Below, piece after piece: positions 47,193 through 55,995 of a stretch of 64,000 nucleotides of DNA. The notes below the pieces were generated by a model. That model did not search any database. It was not told where the DNA came from and worked only from the letters and a program-made list of their open reading frames with translations. Positions within the stretch are counted from its first letter, which is position 1. Each line of letters begins with the position of its first letter. Origin of the DNA: JBMOUD01 sp049319665 (lineage in GTDB: Bacteria > Pseudomonadota > Gammaproteobacteria > Enterobacterales > Enterobacteriaceae); contig NZ_JBMOUD010000003.1 in the NCBI RefSeq assembly GCF_049319665.1, positions 372,001 through 436,000 of the forward strand, given 5' to 3'. Both the position numbers and the translations under genes were made by a program.

Positions 47193-47465
47193 TCACGTCG
47201 TATCTTGCTTGTGCTGATATTTTTCAAGGTATTCGCGACGATAACGTCTGGAACGATGGCGACCTCGCAACCACAAGAAAGTACAGACTAAACAGACCGC
47301 ACCCGAGAACAATAGATTGCGAATATCACGGTCGTAGAAAAATACCAAGATAAAATCCAGAGCGGCAATAATGGCAAACCATTTATGGACATGGGCTTGT
47401 TTGCGAGTCTCTGCGTTCAGTCTTTTGAGCTGTCGCCCTTCATCCAAGACTTTTCTTTTCTGCAT
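47193..47465 (-). CDS. Small two-helix membrane protein
   Basis: A 90-aa protein, not recognised. A basic N-terminus (about 1-26) precedes two membrane helices (about 29-45 and 50-66), then a highly basic C-terminus with RSRRYRREYLEKY. The start at 47465 has an AGGATG ribosome-binding site 6 nt away. It could be an inner-membrane accessory protein. No operon partner is clear; it is 340 nt from dtpA. Confidence 0.65.
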   Translation of the reverse strand: MQKRKVLDEGRQLKRLNAETRKQAHVHKWFAIIAALDFILVFFYDRDIRNLLFSGAVCLVCTFLWLRGRHRSRRYRREYLEKYQHKQDTT

Positions 47466-47749
47466 GCGATCATCCTGGAATTGATTGATAGGGGAGGGTT
47501 ATTTCTTTATGTTTTTTTCGAGTCGGTTTAGCATTTTTGGCTAATACGATGATTAACACAATAAAAATATTGAGTAAAAATCTGGTGGGGCAAATAACAA
47601 ACAGCATCGTTCATGCAATAGACGATGTTGGCAAGATAAGACGATATTTACCCGAGTTTTTAAGCATCATTTTGTGTCTTACTAAAACACATGAGTTTTT
47701 TTTCCTGGAATAATTTGTGTGGGGGGCAGATGAAATGATGTGTTGATAA

Positions 47750-47776
47750 AAAAACGCCCCTGCTTAGGAGCGTTTC
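47750..47776 (-). terminator. dtpA terminator
   Basis: AAACGCTCC/GGGGCGTTT stem ending in seven U on the minus strand, 30 nt after the dtpA stop. Confidence 0.8.
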
Positions 47777-47805
47777 AGTAAGAGAAGGCTTGCGTCTTTA
47801 CTCTG

Positions 47806-49290
47806 TTACTTTCCGCCTACATTGTCGAGAGTCATGCGATTCAGGCGTGGCGCAGTCAACAGCATCAGAACGGCAATAACCGCGGTAGCAATACCAATCT
47901 GCATAAACACATGGCTATAAATCGCCAGCGAAGCATGCGCATCGGTAATATCTGAAGGAACAGCAGTCAGCGCTGCGACTTTACCGGCAATAATGGCAGC
48001 ACCCGCGCTGGTCAGGAACCATGCACCCATGATAAAGCCCATCAAGCGTTGTGGAACTAATTGGGCAACCATAGACAGACCGAGGCCAGAAATCATCAAC
48101 TCGCCAACGCTTTGTAGCGCATAGCTAAAGACCAGCCAGTGAATCGATACAATCCCCTGCTGATTGGCAAAACTGGCACCTAAAGGTAAAACCAGGAAGG
48201 CACAAGAACATAAGACCATCCCAATCGCAAACTTATGCGGCATTGGCATACGATCGCCTAGCTTGGCATAAATCATTGCCAGAATAGGGCTGGCAACCAT
48301 AATCCAGAATGGATTCAATGCCTGGAACTGTTCTGGCTCGAAAGTAATACCCAACGCAGAGTGGTTAACGTTATGGATGGCAAAGAAATTGAGCGACGTT
48401 GGCATTTGGCTATAAAGCACAAAGAACACGATAGCTTCTAACATCAATATGAAAGCTACAATCATTTTGCGGCGGGCAATACCTTCCATCGCAAAAGCTT
48501 CTTTGGCAAAAATCAGGAAGATGACGAGAGTAATGATCGCCAGCGCCCAACGGGCAATTTCTTGATTGTGCAACAACCATACAGAGAAGGAGACCAGAAC
48601 AACAACCCCGGCTAATACCAGCAGCAATTTATTGAACTGCAGCGGTGCGAAGTCTGGCTTGGAACCGTGGTTTGCTACCCATTTGCGGCAGAACATGAAG
48701 TTAACCAGCGTAATTAACATGCCAACCACGCTCAGTGAAAATGCCACGCTCCAACCATATTTGGCTGCTAACCAAGGTGTTGCCAGCATTGAGAAGAATG
48801 AGCCGATATTAATAGACATGTAATACAACGTGAACGCCCCATCAAGACGTGGATCGTCCTTGGCGTAACAGGTTGAAAGCAAAGAGGATGGGTTGGCTTT
48901 AAACAGACCACTACCTACGGCGATAGTTGCCATACCCAAGTAAACCCAGAATATGCTATGCCCAGAATAGGCAATGAAGGTGTAGCCGAGAGCTAAAATT
49001 ATTGCGCCGAGCACAATAACGCGTTTAGTTCCTAACACCTTATCACCGAGCCAACCACCAATCGCCACGAAGCCATAAACTAAGGCGAAAAATGATGAGA
49101 ACAGGGTAATAGACTCGGCTTCACTCATGCCAAGCATTTTGACCAGATAAACGGCGATGATCCCTTGTAGGCCGTAGTAGCCAAAACGTTCCCATAACTC
49201 TATCGAGAAAATTAGGTAGAAGGCCTTAGGTTGTTTGAATGCGCTAACGTTGGCATTCGGATCATTAGGTATTTTGTTGGTTGTTGACAC
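47806..49290 (-). CDS. dtpA: Di-/tripeptide:proton symporter DtpA
   Basis: A 494-aa POT/PTR-family peptide importer with about fourteen membrane segments. The proton-coupling E-x-x-E-R motif is in IELWERFGYYGLQG (about 30-43). GWLGDKVLGTKR and FFSMLATPWLAAKYGW follow E. coli DtpA (TppB). It is OmpR-dependent in enterobacteria. It sits at the right flank of the variable block. Confidence 0.94.
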   Translation of the reverse strand: MSTTNKIPNDPNANVSAFKQPKAFYLIFSIELWERFGYYGLQGIIAVYLVKMLGMSEAESITLFSSFFALVYGFVAIGGWLGDKVLGTKRVIVLGAIILALGYTFIAYSGHSIFWVYLGMATIAVGSGLFKANPSSLLSTCYAKDDPRLDGAFTLYYMSINIGSFFSMLATPWLAAKYGWSVAFSLSVVGMLITLVNFMFCRKWVANHGSKPDFAPLQFNKLLLVLAGVVVLVSFSVWLLHNQEIARWALAIITLVIFLIFAKEAFAMEGIARRKMIVAFILMLEAIVFFVLYSQMPTSLNFFAIHNVNHSALGITFEPEQFQALNPFWIMVASPILAMIYAKLGDRMPMPHKFAIGMVLCSCAFLVLPLGASFANQQGIVSIHWLVFSYALQSVGELMISGLGLSMVAQLVPQRLMGFIMGAWFLTSAGAAIIAGKVAALTAVPSDITDAHASLAIYSHVFMQIGIATAVIAVLMLLTAPRLNRMTLDNVGGK

Positions 49291-49841
49291 GTAGACCTCT
49301 GTTTTCTTTCCTGTCTGAAAGACTGGTGTGGCATAAGTCGCGCGAGATGAGCACGCTTTGCATTGTTATAAGATGAATTGAGGGGAAGTAATGTTCCCTA
49401 TCTTCGTAACTGAGGCAAGGACTTTAACATATTCTGTTACATTTAACATTTCAAAGCTGATGAAACTGTATTCGATTTGTTATGCAGAATTAAAAATTAG
49501 GTATGTGAAAATATGCACTGTTTTATTTTGATTAAATAATGCTCATAATTTTTATGGCTATATATGCTGTTGTATTTTATTAATGCAGTTTATATGACTG
49601 TATTATTGTTTTATTGTCTTGTTTTGGTCTGCGTAAGTCACTGTTTATGGGGTGTTGTAATAATAAGGTTTTACGAGTGGATTAAGTAAGGGATGAGAGA
49701 ATATTAAGATGTTTATTATCTGACCACTTAGCACTAAATTTCATGTATAAAACGAGGAATGTAGTACTTATGCAGATAATATAGGCTGGTAACTCTGATA
49801 ATTTGCTCAGATTAAGCTGCCTAACGGCAAATTAGCATGCT

Positions 49842-50006
49842 TTATAGTCGTCATACTTTGCATTGCGAAGTGTTGGTTGCGGTGACTCAGCTCATCCATG
49901 AGCTTCGCCCCAATGGGGCGCTGCGAGCGCTGTTTCAACCAGTTTCTGACCGATGTGTCTCTCTGTTACCGCTTATTTGGGACTCGAAGTTTCTTGGGCA
50001 TACATA
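49842..50006. repeat. Degenerate ERIC element with the same type of internal insertion
   Basis: GTCGTCATACTTTGCATTG, GTTGGTTGCGGTGACTCA and the end TTTGGGACTCGAAG...TTGGGCATA mark ERIC ends. The middle CGCTGTTTCAACCAGTTTC, TGACCGAT is homologous to the insertion in the 18679 copy. It occupies part of the 775-bp dtpA-CMD gap. The remainder (49291-49840) is AT-rich with no gene that I can support. Confidence 0.7.
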
Positions 50007-50065
50007 GTGGTTTCTAGCGCGATAGCATGAGGATAAAATGTTTCACACAGCTGCGTGCTATTTAT

Positions 50066-51250
50066 TCACTTTGCTACGGGGTGAACATTGCCTAAGGTTT
50101 GGATTAAGCGATTAGCCCAGCTAAAAAGCGCACTGGTGAGTAGGATTTTAAAGCTTTGGGTATCATCATAACCAGAAGCTATTAGGGTATTTAGGCTTTT
50201 AGCATCGAAACGCTGTGGCGTTCTTGTCAGTATCGCCACATTATTGAGTAGTACATTAGAGCCGATTGTTGCGTAACGTTCCCCGTTTTTTTCATCAAAC
50301 AATCGTGTGATTTGCTGTTTATCTCCCCCTAACTCCAGATAAGCGCGCGCATGAATACCAGTGCAGTATAAACAACCATTGAGTCGCGAGGTGGTTGTGG
50401 CTGCTAATTCTTGCACAAGCCCAGTTTCTCCGTTTTCCCCTCGCATGATGTGCGAAAAAATAGCTGAATACTCTTCAAGCAGGCGTTCGTCTTGTATCAG
50501 AAGACGATAGAACGAAGAGGAGCGAGCGTTGGGTGCGCTAAGATCTAACGCATCGAGCTGTTGATGTGTCGCCTGTTGTAAATTGATTTCCGTCAAGCGC
50601 GATGTCCATTGCAACATCTGTAGTGAAAATCCTCGTTGCTCGGTATTTTCTGGCTCTGGAAAACCAGGCAATACGGCAGCAGGCTTACCCCGCGCAGCAT
50701 TAATAACGGCTAATACGCGAGCTTGGTAACTGACAAAGCCAATTAGCTGAATAAATGTAACAATATCTTTTGTACTTAAGCCGACATTTTCTAATTGGTG
50801 CAACATATCCGCAGTGATTGATGTTGGCTGAGTTGCCAAGAGTCGGGAAAATTGAGTGATATGAGTCTGGCGGATGTTACTTTCACGTGAGGCATCAGGA
50901 CTGTCTAAAGGTGCAAGTCGTGCAGCGTAGTGGCTACACAGGACTTGTATGCCAGTCACTTGAGCAACCGTTAACGCACTGCTCAGGCGGTCATATAAAG
51001 ACAATGTACAGCTGCGGGAGAGTAATATGTCATCCGCGAACAACGTGTTATAGGCTGCACGTGAGGCTGCAAATAAACCACTATATTGTTGTAAGTTTTG
51101 GCGCAGTGAAGGCGCAATATCCTGATCTAGTCCTAAAAGGAAGCGGTCTTGTACGAGCTGAGCACCGAGTTCAAAAGACCGAGGCTCTTGCTGGCTGCTT
51201 TGGGTTTCGTGATACCAGCCGTTGTGCGCAGTTCGGCGTTGCTGTTCCAT
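50066..51250 (-). CDS. Two-module CMD/AhpD-like peroxidase-related protein
   Basis: A 394-aa protein that looks like two carboxymuconolactone-decarboxylase (AhpD-fold) units joined: a N-terminal half (about 20-200) lacking a CxxC, and a C-terminal half with the redox motif CLYCTGIH (C293, C296, H300). Such halves occur as separate genes (Avi_7170 and Avi_7169 families) near peptide ABC transporters. Here it lies 231 nt downstream of sapF on the same strand, where E. coli has a different gene. The start is ATG at 51250 with AAAGGATG; an upstream TTG has no ribosome-binding site. The reductant and substrate are unknown. Confidence 0.75.
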   Translation of the reverse strand: MEQQRRTAHNGWYHETQSSQQEPRSFELGAQLVQDRFLLGLDQDIAPSLRQNLQQYSGLFAASRAAYNTLFADDILLSRSCTLSLYDRLSSALTVAQVTGIQVLCSHYAARLAPLDSPDASRESNIRQTHITQFSRLLATQPTSITADMLHQLENVGLSTKDIVTFIQLIGFVSYQARVLAVINAARGKPAAVLPGFPEPENTEQRGFSLQMLQWTSRLTEINLQQATHQQLDALDLSAPNARSSSFYRLLIQDERLLEEYSAIFSHIMRGENGETGLVQELAATTTSRLNGCLYCTGIHARAYLELGGDKQQITRLFDEKNGERYATIGSNVLLNNVAILTRTPQRFDAKSLNTLIASGYDDTQSFKILLTSALFSWANRLIQTLGNVHPVAK

Positions 51251-51481
51251 GATTGCATCCTTTACCTGAGACAATTTTCAGGTTCTATCCTTGCCGATAC
51301 TGTGTGCCAGATAAAATAATGTTAAGCGATAGCCTATAGCTAAAAGGAATAGTTAAAAAAGAAAAGGCTAGGTAAGCAGGGGATGGGGATTCGATATCTG
51401 GCATCTATTAGGCGATGCCAGAATAAATATAGAGTTAATGCATCAACGAAGAGAGTAAAACCATCGTCTTACGGCCGTAAA

Positions 51482-52297
51482 TTAGCCGGTTTTACCATCG
51501 CGTCGCCAGGCATCTGCCGTTAATGCTTCGCCAAAATGGCTGGAAATTAAACGTTTTGTCAAATCATGCAACGGGGCAGCCAAAACTTCAGCAGTATTTC
51601 CGCGTTCTACGACTTCTCCATCGTGCATGACTAATACCTGATCGCTGATATGTTTCATCATACCAAGATGCTGCGTGACATAAATGTAAGAGATCCCTTG
51701 GGATTCTTGTAGTTCCAGCATCATATTAACAATCTGCGAGCGCATTGACATATCAAGTGAGGCAAGTGCTTCATCGGCAACAATCACTTTTGGCTGTAAG
51801 ATTAACGCTCTGGCAAGACCAATACGTTGCTTTTGGCCCGGTGCTAGCATATGCGGATAGTAATAGGCGTGATCGGGCAACAATCCAACCTGGCGAAGCG
51901 TTTCGTTAATGCGAATTTCGCGCTGTGGCGCATCCATATCATCGAGTAATCTGAGCGGCGTCTCCAATATTTGACCAACGCGTTGCCGAGGATTTAGCGA
52001 GGTTGATGGGTCCTGGAAAATCATACGGATCTGCTGGCTACGACTACGGAAATCGCCAAATGCGAGATTACGCTCATCAATCAGAATTTCCCCTTCGGTC
52101 GGCTCAATCATCCCTGCTAGCATTTTAGCTAACGTTGATTTACCTGAGCCATTCTCGCCAATGATTGCCAGCGTTTGCCGCTCGCGTAGTGTAAAGCTTA
52201 CAGGCTTAACTGCCTGAAGATTCATTTTGCGAAATAGCCCCGTGCGGTAACGGAAAGTTTTGCTCAGATTTCTGACTTCCAGCAGTGTCTCATCCAT
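51482..52297 (-). CDS. sapF: Peptide ABC transporter ATPase SapF
   Basis: A 271-aa ATPase of the SapABCDF importer of antimicrobial peptides, also used for putrescine export in E. coli. Walker A is GENGSGKST; the signature region is LAPGQKQRIGLARAL; Walker B VIVADEALASLD. The true start is MDETLLEV at 52297, overlapping the sapD stop by one base (TAATG); an upstream in-frame extension is only the shadow of sapD. Confidence 0.95.
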   Translation of the reverse strand: MDETLLEVRNLSKTFRYRTGLFRKMNLQAVKPVSFTLRERQTLAIIGENGSGKSTLAKMLAGMIEPTEGEILIDERNLAFGDFRSRSQQIRMIFQDPSTSLNPRQRVGQILETPLRLLDDMDAPQREIRINETLRQVGLLPDHAYYYPHMLAPGQKQRIGLARALILQPKVIVADEALASLDMSMRSQIVNMMLELQESQGISYIYVTQHLGMMKHISDQVLVMHDGEVVERGNTAEVLAAPLHDLTKRLISSHFGEALTADAWRRDGKTG

Positions 52298-53289
52298 TAT
52301 TGCTCTTCCAAATTCAGCGGGAAATGACAGGCGTAAGCATGTGTTTTTGCCAAGCGAAGTCGGGGCGTTTCGATACATTTCTTCTGCGCATATGGGCAGC
52401 GTGGCCCCAGGCGACAACCGATAGGTAAATGTTCAAGCGAAGGGATCACGCCGGGTAAAGTATTTAGGCGACTTTTATGTGGCAGCGATCGGCCAAAATC
52501 TGGCATGGCGCGGATCAATGCCTGAGTGTAGGGATGGTAAGGTGTTTCAATTAACTCCTCACATACTGCACTTTCTACCGTTTGTCCGCAGTACAACACA
52601 TTAACCCGATCGGCCCATTTATTCATGATTTGTAGATCATGGCTAATAAGTAAAATAGTGGTGCCGTTATTTTGATTGAGGCGCGCCAACAAGCGGAAAA
52701 TCTGCGCTTGTGTCGTAGGCTCCATCGCATTGGTCGGTTCATCGGCAATCAGCAGACGCGGTTGATTAGCCAAGGCGATAGCGATCATCACTTTTTGGCA
52801 TTCGCCTTCGGTCAGCTCATAAGGATAACTGGCCATGATGTCTTTGTGATCTTTAATACCAACGCGGTGCAACAACTCTATTGCACGACGTTTCCGCCAC
52901 ATAAAGCGTTGATACCACTTTCCTTTATATGTCCAGGCTGGGATCGCCTGTATCAGTTGACGGCCAATACTTTCTGAAGGGTCTAAACAGGATTGTGGCT
53001 CCTGGAAAATCATCGAAATATTATGGCCGATCAATCGGCGACGCTGACGTGGCGAGAGCTGTAATAAGTCGATATCGTCAAAACGCATCCGATCGGCACT
53101 GACTCGCCAGTTATCTTTAGTGACCCCGCAAATTGCTTTAGCGATGAGGCTTTTGCCTGAACCTGATTCCCCCACTAAGCCACGGATTTCACCCGCGGTG
53201 AGACTAATACTGACCCTATCGACAGCTTTAACCGGGCCTTCTGCGGTCATAAATTCAATCGTGAGATTGCGAATATCCAGTAATGGCAT
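52297..53289 (-). CDS. sapD: Peptide ABC transporter ATPase SapD
   Basis: A 330-aa ATPase with Walker A GESGSGKS (about 39-46), signature LTEGECQKVMIA in place of LSGGQ (as in E. coli SapD), Walker B LLIADEPTNAME and a C-terminal oligopeptide-transporter cysteine cluster with GPRCPYAQKKC. The same protein supports Trk potassium uptake in E. coli. It overlaps sapC and sapF by one base each (TAATG). Confidence 0.96.
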   Translation of the reverse strand: MPLLDIRNLTIEFMTAEGPVKAVDRVSISLTAGEIRGLVGESGSGKSLIAKAICGVTKDNWRVSADRMRFDDIDLLQLSPRQRRRLIGHNISMIFQEPQSCLDPSESIGRQLIQAIPAWTYKGKWYQRFMWRKRRAIELLHRVGIKDHKDIMASYPYELTEGECQKVMIAIALANQPRLLIADEPTNAMEPTTQAQIFRLLARLNQNNGTTILLISHDLQIMNKWADRVNVLYCGQTVESAVCEELIETPYHPYTQALIRAMPDFGRSLPHKSRLNTLPGVIPSLEHLPIGCRLGPRCPYAQKKCIETPRLRLAKTHAYACHFPLNLEEQ

Positions 53290-54179
53290 TATTCGACTCC
53301 TGCGTTAATGGCTCGACGCATTCCGTCACCGAGCAAATTGATAAGTAACACGCTGATAAGAATAGCCGCCCCCGGCAACATCACAGTCCAGGGCGCAACA
53401 TAAACTAACTCTAATGAGTCACCGAGCATTGCCCCCCATTCGGGTGAGGGTAACTGTGCACCAAGGTCTAGGAATCCCAGCGCCGCGATATCCAAAATAG
53501 CCAGAGACAGCGCACGAGTGAACTCGGTTACCAATACCGCAAGAATGTTTGGCAACACCGCATAACGCAAAATTTGAAAAGTAGATGCGCCATCAAGACG
53601 AACCGCCGTGACATACTCTTTTTCAAGCTCATCGTGAACGGCGACATACATGGTACGCACCATGCGTGGCAATAATGCTAACCATACGGCAAGCATCGCA
53701 TGCTCAAGCTTCGGTCCAATAAAGGCCACGACAATAATAGCTAACAGTAGCGACGGGATAGAGAGCAATGTATCAAGGATATGATTAAGTACTGCGGAAC
53801 GCAGTCCATGAGTAATCCCAGCCAATGCACCGATGATCATGCCAAAAAATGCTGCGGCAGTTGTAATCAGCATCGCTGCACCAACGGTTGGCGCGGCGCC
53901 GGTCAACAGGCGGCTCAGCAAATCACGCCCTAAATCGTCTGTTCCTAGAAAGAACGAAATATTGCCATAGCGTGACCATGATGGCGGTAACAGTTGATAG
54001 CCTAAAAATTGTTGATCTAAGGCATAAGGGGCAAGAAGATTACCAAAAACACACAGGAAAATCAGTGCAATAACCCCATAAAAACCGATCATCGCCAACG
54101 TATCGCGATAGAAAATACTCCAGGTATATCTCAACGGACTAGGAAACCGCTTTTCACGGTATACATTATCGAAGGGCAT
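53289..54179 (-). CDS. sapC: Peptide ABC transporter permease SapC
   Basis: A 296-aa inner-membrane permease with about six membrane helices. The EAA loop DELEKEYVTAVRLDGA (about 190-205) contacts the ATPases. The ATG at 54179 aligns with E. coli SapC (MPYD/MPFD start). It has no good ribosome-binding site of its own and opens inside a 23-codon ORF that keeps the last codons of a former sapB end. The partner permease sapB is 1.8 kb upstream instead of overlapping. Confidence 0.94.
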   Translation of the reverse strand: MPFDNVYREKRFPSPLRYTWSIFYRDTLAMIGFYGVIALIFLCVFGNLLAPYALDQQFLGYQLLPPSWSRYGNISFFLGTDDLGRDLLSRLLTGAAPTVGAAMLITTAAAFFGMIIGALAGITHGLRSAVLNHILDTLLSIPSLLLAIIVVAFIGPKLEHAMLAVWLALLPRMVRTMYVAVHDELEKEYVTAVRLDGASTFQILRYAVLPNILAVLVTEFTRALSLAILDIAALGFLDLGAQLPSPEWGAMLGDSLELVYVAPWTVMLPGAAILISVLLINLLGDGMRRAINAGVE

Positions 54180-54237
54180 AGGTATTCGCTTGGATTCTTT
54201 TGTTTGTCGCTTGCTTTGATTTATTTTCAATAATCAT
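54166..54237 (-). CDS. Short leader ORF overlapping the sapC start
   Basis: A 23-codon ORF beginning MIIENKSKQATNK and ending NTYALR-stop. The last codons TAT GCC CTT CGA TAA overlap the sapC ATG in the +1 frame, just as E. coli sapB (ending EWYALR) overlaps sapC. A ribosome-binding site AAGG lies 10 nt upstream of its ATG. It may re-create translational coupling for sapC after sapB was moved away. That it is translated is inference. Confidence 0.45.
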   Translation of the reverse strand: MIIENKSKQATNKRIQANTYALR

Positions 54238-54239
54238 AT

Positions 54240-55685
54240 CATTACCTTATATAAACTCGATACTTGCTCACGCTGTACTTCACTATGGTTTGTATCGTTT
54301 AAATTTACGCCTTTTGTGCGCAGCCTATGCGTATCAAAAGGAGTCTATACATTGCTTGTCGCCACTAAACTGAGAAAGCAGTTGAGAGCACCTAGGCAAA
54401 GTAGAGGTAATTTCTGACTCACTTGGGCCGAATGTCAGGCTATCAGTTACCGGATGCCTGATTTTTTTGCACTATTCTGTGAATGATAGGCCCATATAAC
54501 TGAGCATCGGTGATTATCCTTCTATATTACTGTTGCAAGCAAGGGAACAGAGGCAACAATTTCACTCATGATGTAGGGATAAAACTCTCTTGTTCCGCTC
54601 TCGGTCTAAAATCGATGTCAATCTGACAGTTCTGGCCGCAGGTAGACCGACGATATTTGCCCCGTAAAAATGCTCGATAGTACTGCGATAGTCAGAGGTA
54701 CACTCGGTTAAGTTACAATCTATTTCTACTTAACTCGCTGAGCGCTGGAGGATGAGTTTGTAAAAGATGGATATGCCTATGTAATGTAAGTTTCTTTAAT
54801 ATTATTTAATAAGCATTAATTAGAGTGGATATCTTGGCGTTGAGAACCTTAGAAATAACGCTGAATGAAGATAAAACCTCTGAGAGTGAATTCATTTTGT
54901 GGTTTTATTTTAAATAGATAATTGTACTTATTTTATTTTGTATTATGAGACTCTAATCGGTTTTTTATAGCAGGCATACCTAAGTAAGGGTAAAGAGTAT
55001 GATGACCGTTAATTAAAAGTACGTGTTCATTAGTATGTGAATATTACGGTATTATTCGTTATATTTTAGAGAAATTAATTTTTGTTGAAATGCAGTGTTA
55101 TCTATTTATTTGTGTGATGTATCGTGAAAGATATTATATACTGGGTCGATGGCAAAGGATAAACGGAATTCATGAAATGCCATGCCTAATCAACTTGCTG
55201 TTTATTAATGATTTTTAAATTAATTACATGCGGAAATCTCCTTCCTGCGAAGTTAATGCGGGATAAGTAGCGCTAGGGATGTAGGATGCTAGATATATTA
55301 CGGATGATATTAGCTTTAGTGGGATTTGCTGTTGTTGTGACAGCAGTATTGGCGGTTAAAATTTCATCTAAGTGAGTCTAACGAGAATGCTTTAAATGAT
55401 AATGAAAGATTCGGCGTAGAGTCGAATTTTATTCATGAGGTTGAAGGGTTTCTACCTAAATGTAGTTATTTTTATAAAAATGATAGGGCGGTGAGATGTG
55501 TTCGGTGTCTGAGGCTAATCGATGTGGAAAGCATCGAAATCTAAATCGAATCAGCCCTCTAGTTTTTGGAAGCATTGCTTTTTAACACCTCCTTTTAAAA
55601 TTCGTCTTTTATTTTTCATCATCCAAACTTTGTTCAGAGAATAACGTTGGAGGCTTATCAGCAAATACCAAGAAATTCAAAATTA
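54240..55685. other. AT-rich inserted region between sapC and sapB
   Basis: About 1.45 kb of AT-rich DNA with no long open frame on either strand. It replaces the usual overlap of sapB with sapC. The only candidates are the 29-aa ORF at 55286 (plus) and an unidentified 55-codon minus-strand frame near 54560-54730 that lacks a start codon. The left and right limits share CTTCGATA (54167-54174 and the sapB 3' end), suggesting a duplicated junction. No transposase or terminal repeat is visible. Confidence 0.6.
55286..55375 (+). CDS. Candidate small membrane protein
   Basis: A 29-codon frame, MLDILRMILALVGFAVVVTA then VLAVKISSK, a single hydrophobic helix with a basic tail, typical of bacterial small membrane proteins. 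A weak AGGGATGTAGG precedes the ATG. It lies on the strand opposite to sap, in the AT-rich insert. I do not recognise it; it could be chance. Confidence 0.35.
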   Translation: MLDILRMILALVGFAVVVTAVLAVKISSK

Positions 55686-55910
55686 CTACTGATTATCGCG
55701 TCTGAACAGAGTCCATTCATCTATACGCTCGCCGCTTGGCAAGGTGCAATAACCAGCCTCTCCATCAGATGTTTTAACGATATCCAATTTTCCACCTCTA
55801 TTAATGCAATGAACGGATGCTGGGTTAGCCATTCCTGCTACTGGAGGTTTTGGCTCTGTTGAGCATGCGGCTAAAACGGTCATTCCAAGTACTATCGCTA
55901 CTTGTTTCAT
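55686..55910 (-). CDS. YoaF-like DUF333 lipoprotein
   Basis: A 74-aa lipoprotein: signal peptide with lipobox LAAC (C16), then a DUF333 domain with GMANPASVHCINRGG, CTLPSGERIDEW and RRDNQ, closely resembling E. coli YoaF. The start follows CTGAGGAGT. It sits 85 nt downstream of sapB in the sap direction and may be co-transcribed with sapAB. It is not a member of any known sap operon, so it looks like cargo of the insertion. Confidence 0.82.
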   Translation of the reverse strand: MKQVAIVLGMTVLAACSTEPKPPVAGMANPASVHCINRGGKLDIVKTSDGEAGYCTLPSGERIDEWTLFRRDNQ

Positions 55911-55944
55911 TTTTACTCCTCAGGGTTGGCTTCATGCCATGACT

Positions 55945-55958
55945 TAACGCTAGCGTTA
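55945..55958. repeat. Perfect 14-bp palindrome after sapB
   Basis: TAACGCTAGCGTTA lies between sapB and the lipoprotein gene, 35 nt before the lipoprotein start. It could be an operator; no known consensus matches. Confidence 0.5.
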
Positions 55959-55995
55959 TGCTGTAGCAGCAAATACCTAACAATATAAAAGTAAA

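Noticed and set aside
54560..54730. 55-codon minus-strand frame in the AT-rich sap insertion
   Set aside because: No start codon or ribosome-binding site, no family recognised; could be a relic but the evidence is too thin.
54240..55685. Insertion sequence or prophage as the cause of the sap split
   Set aside because: No transposase, integrase or terminal repeats can be seen; only a shared 8-bp junction sequence.
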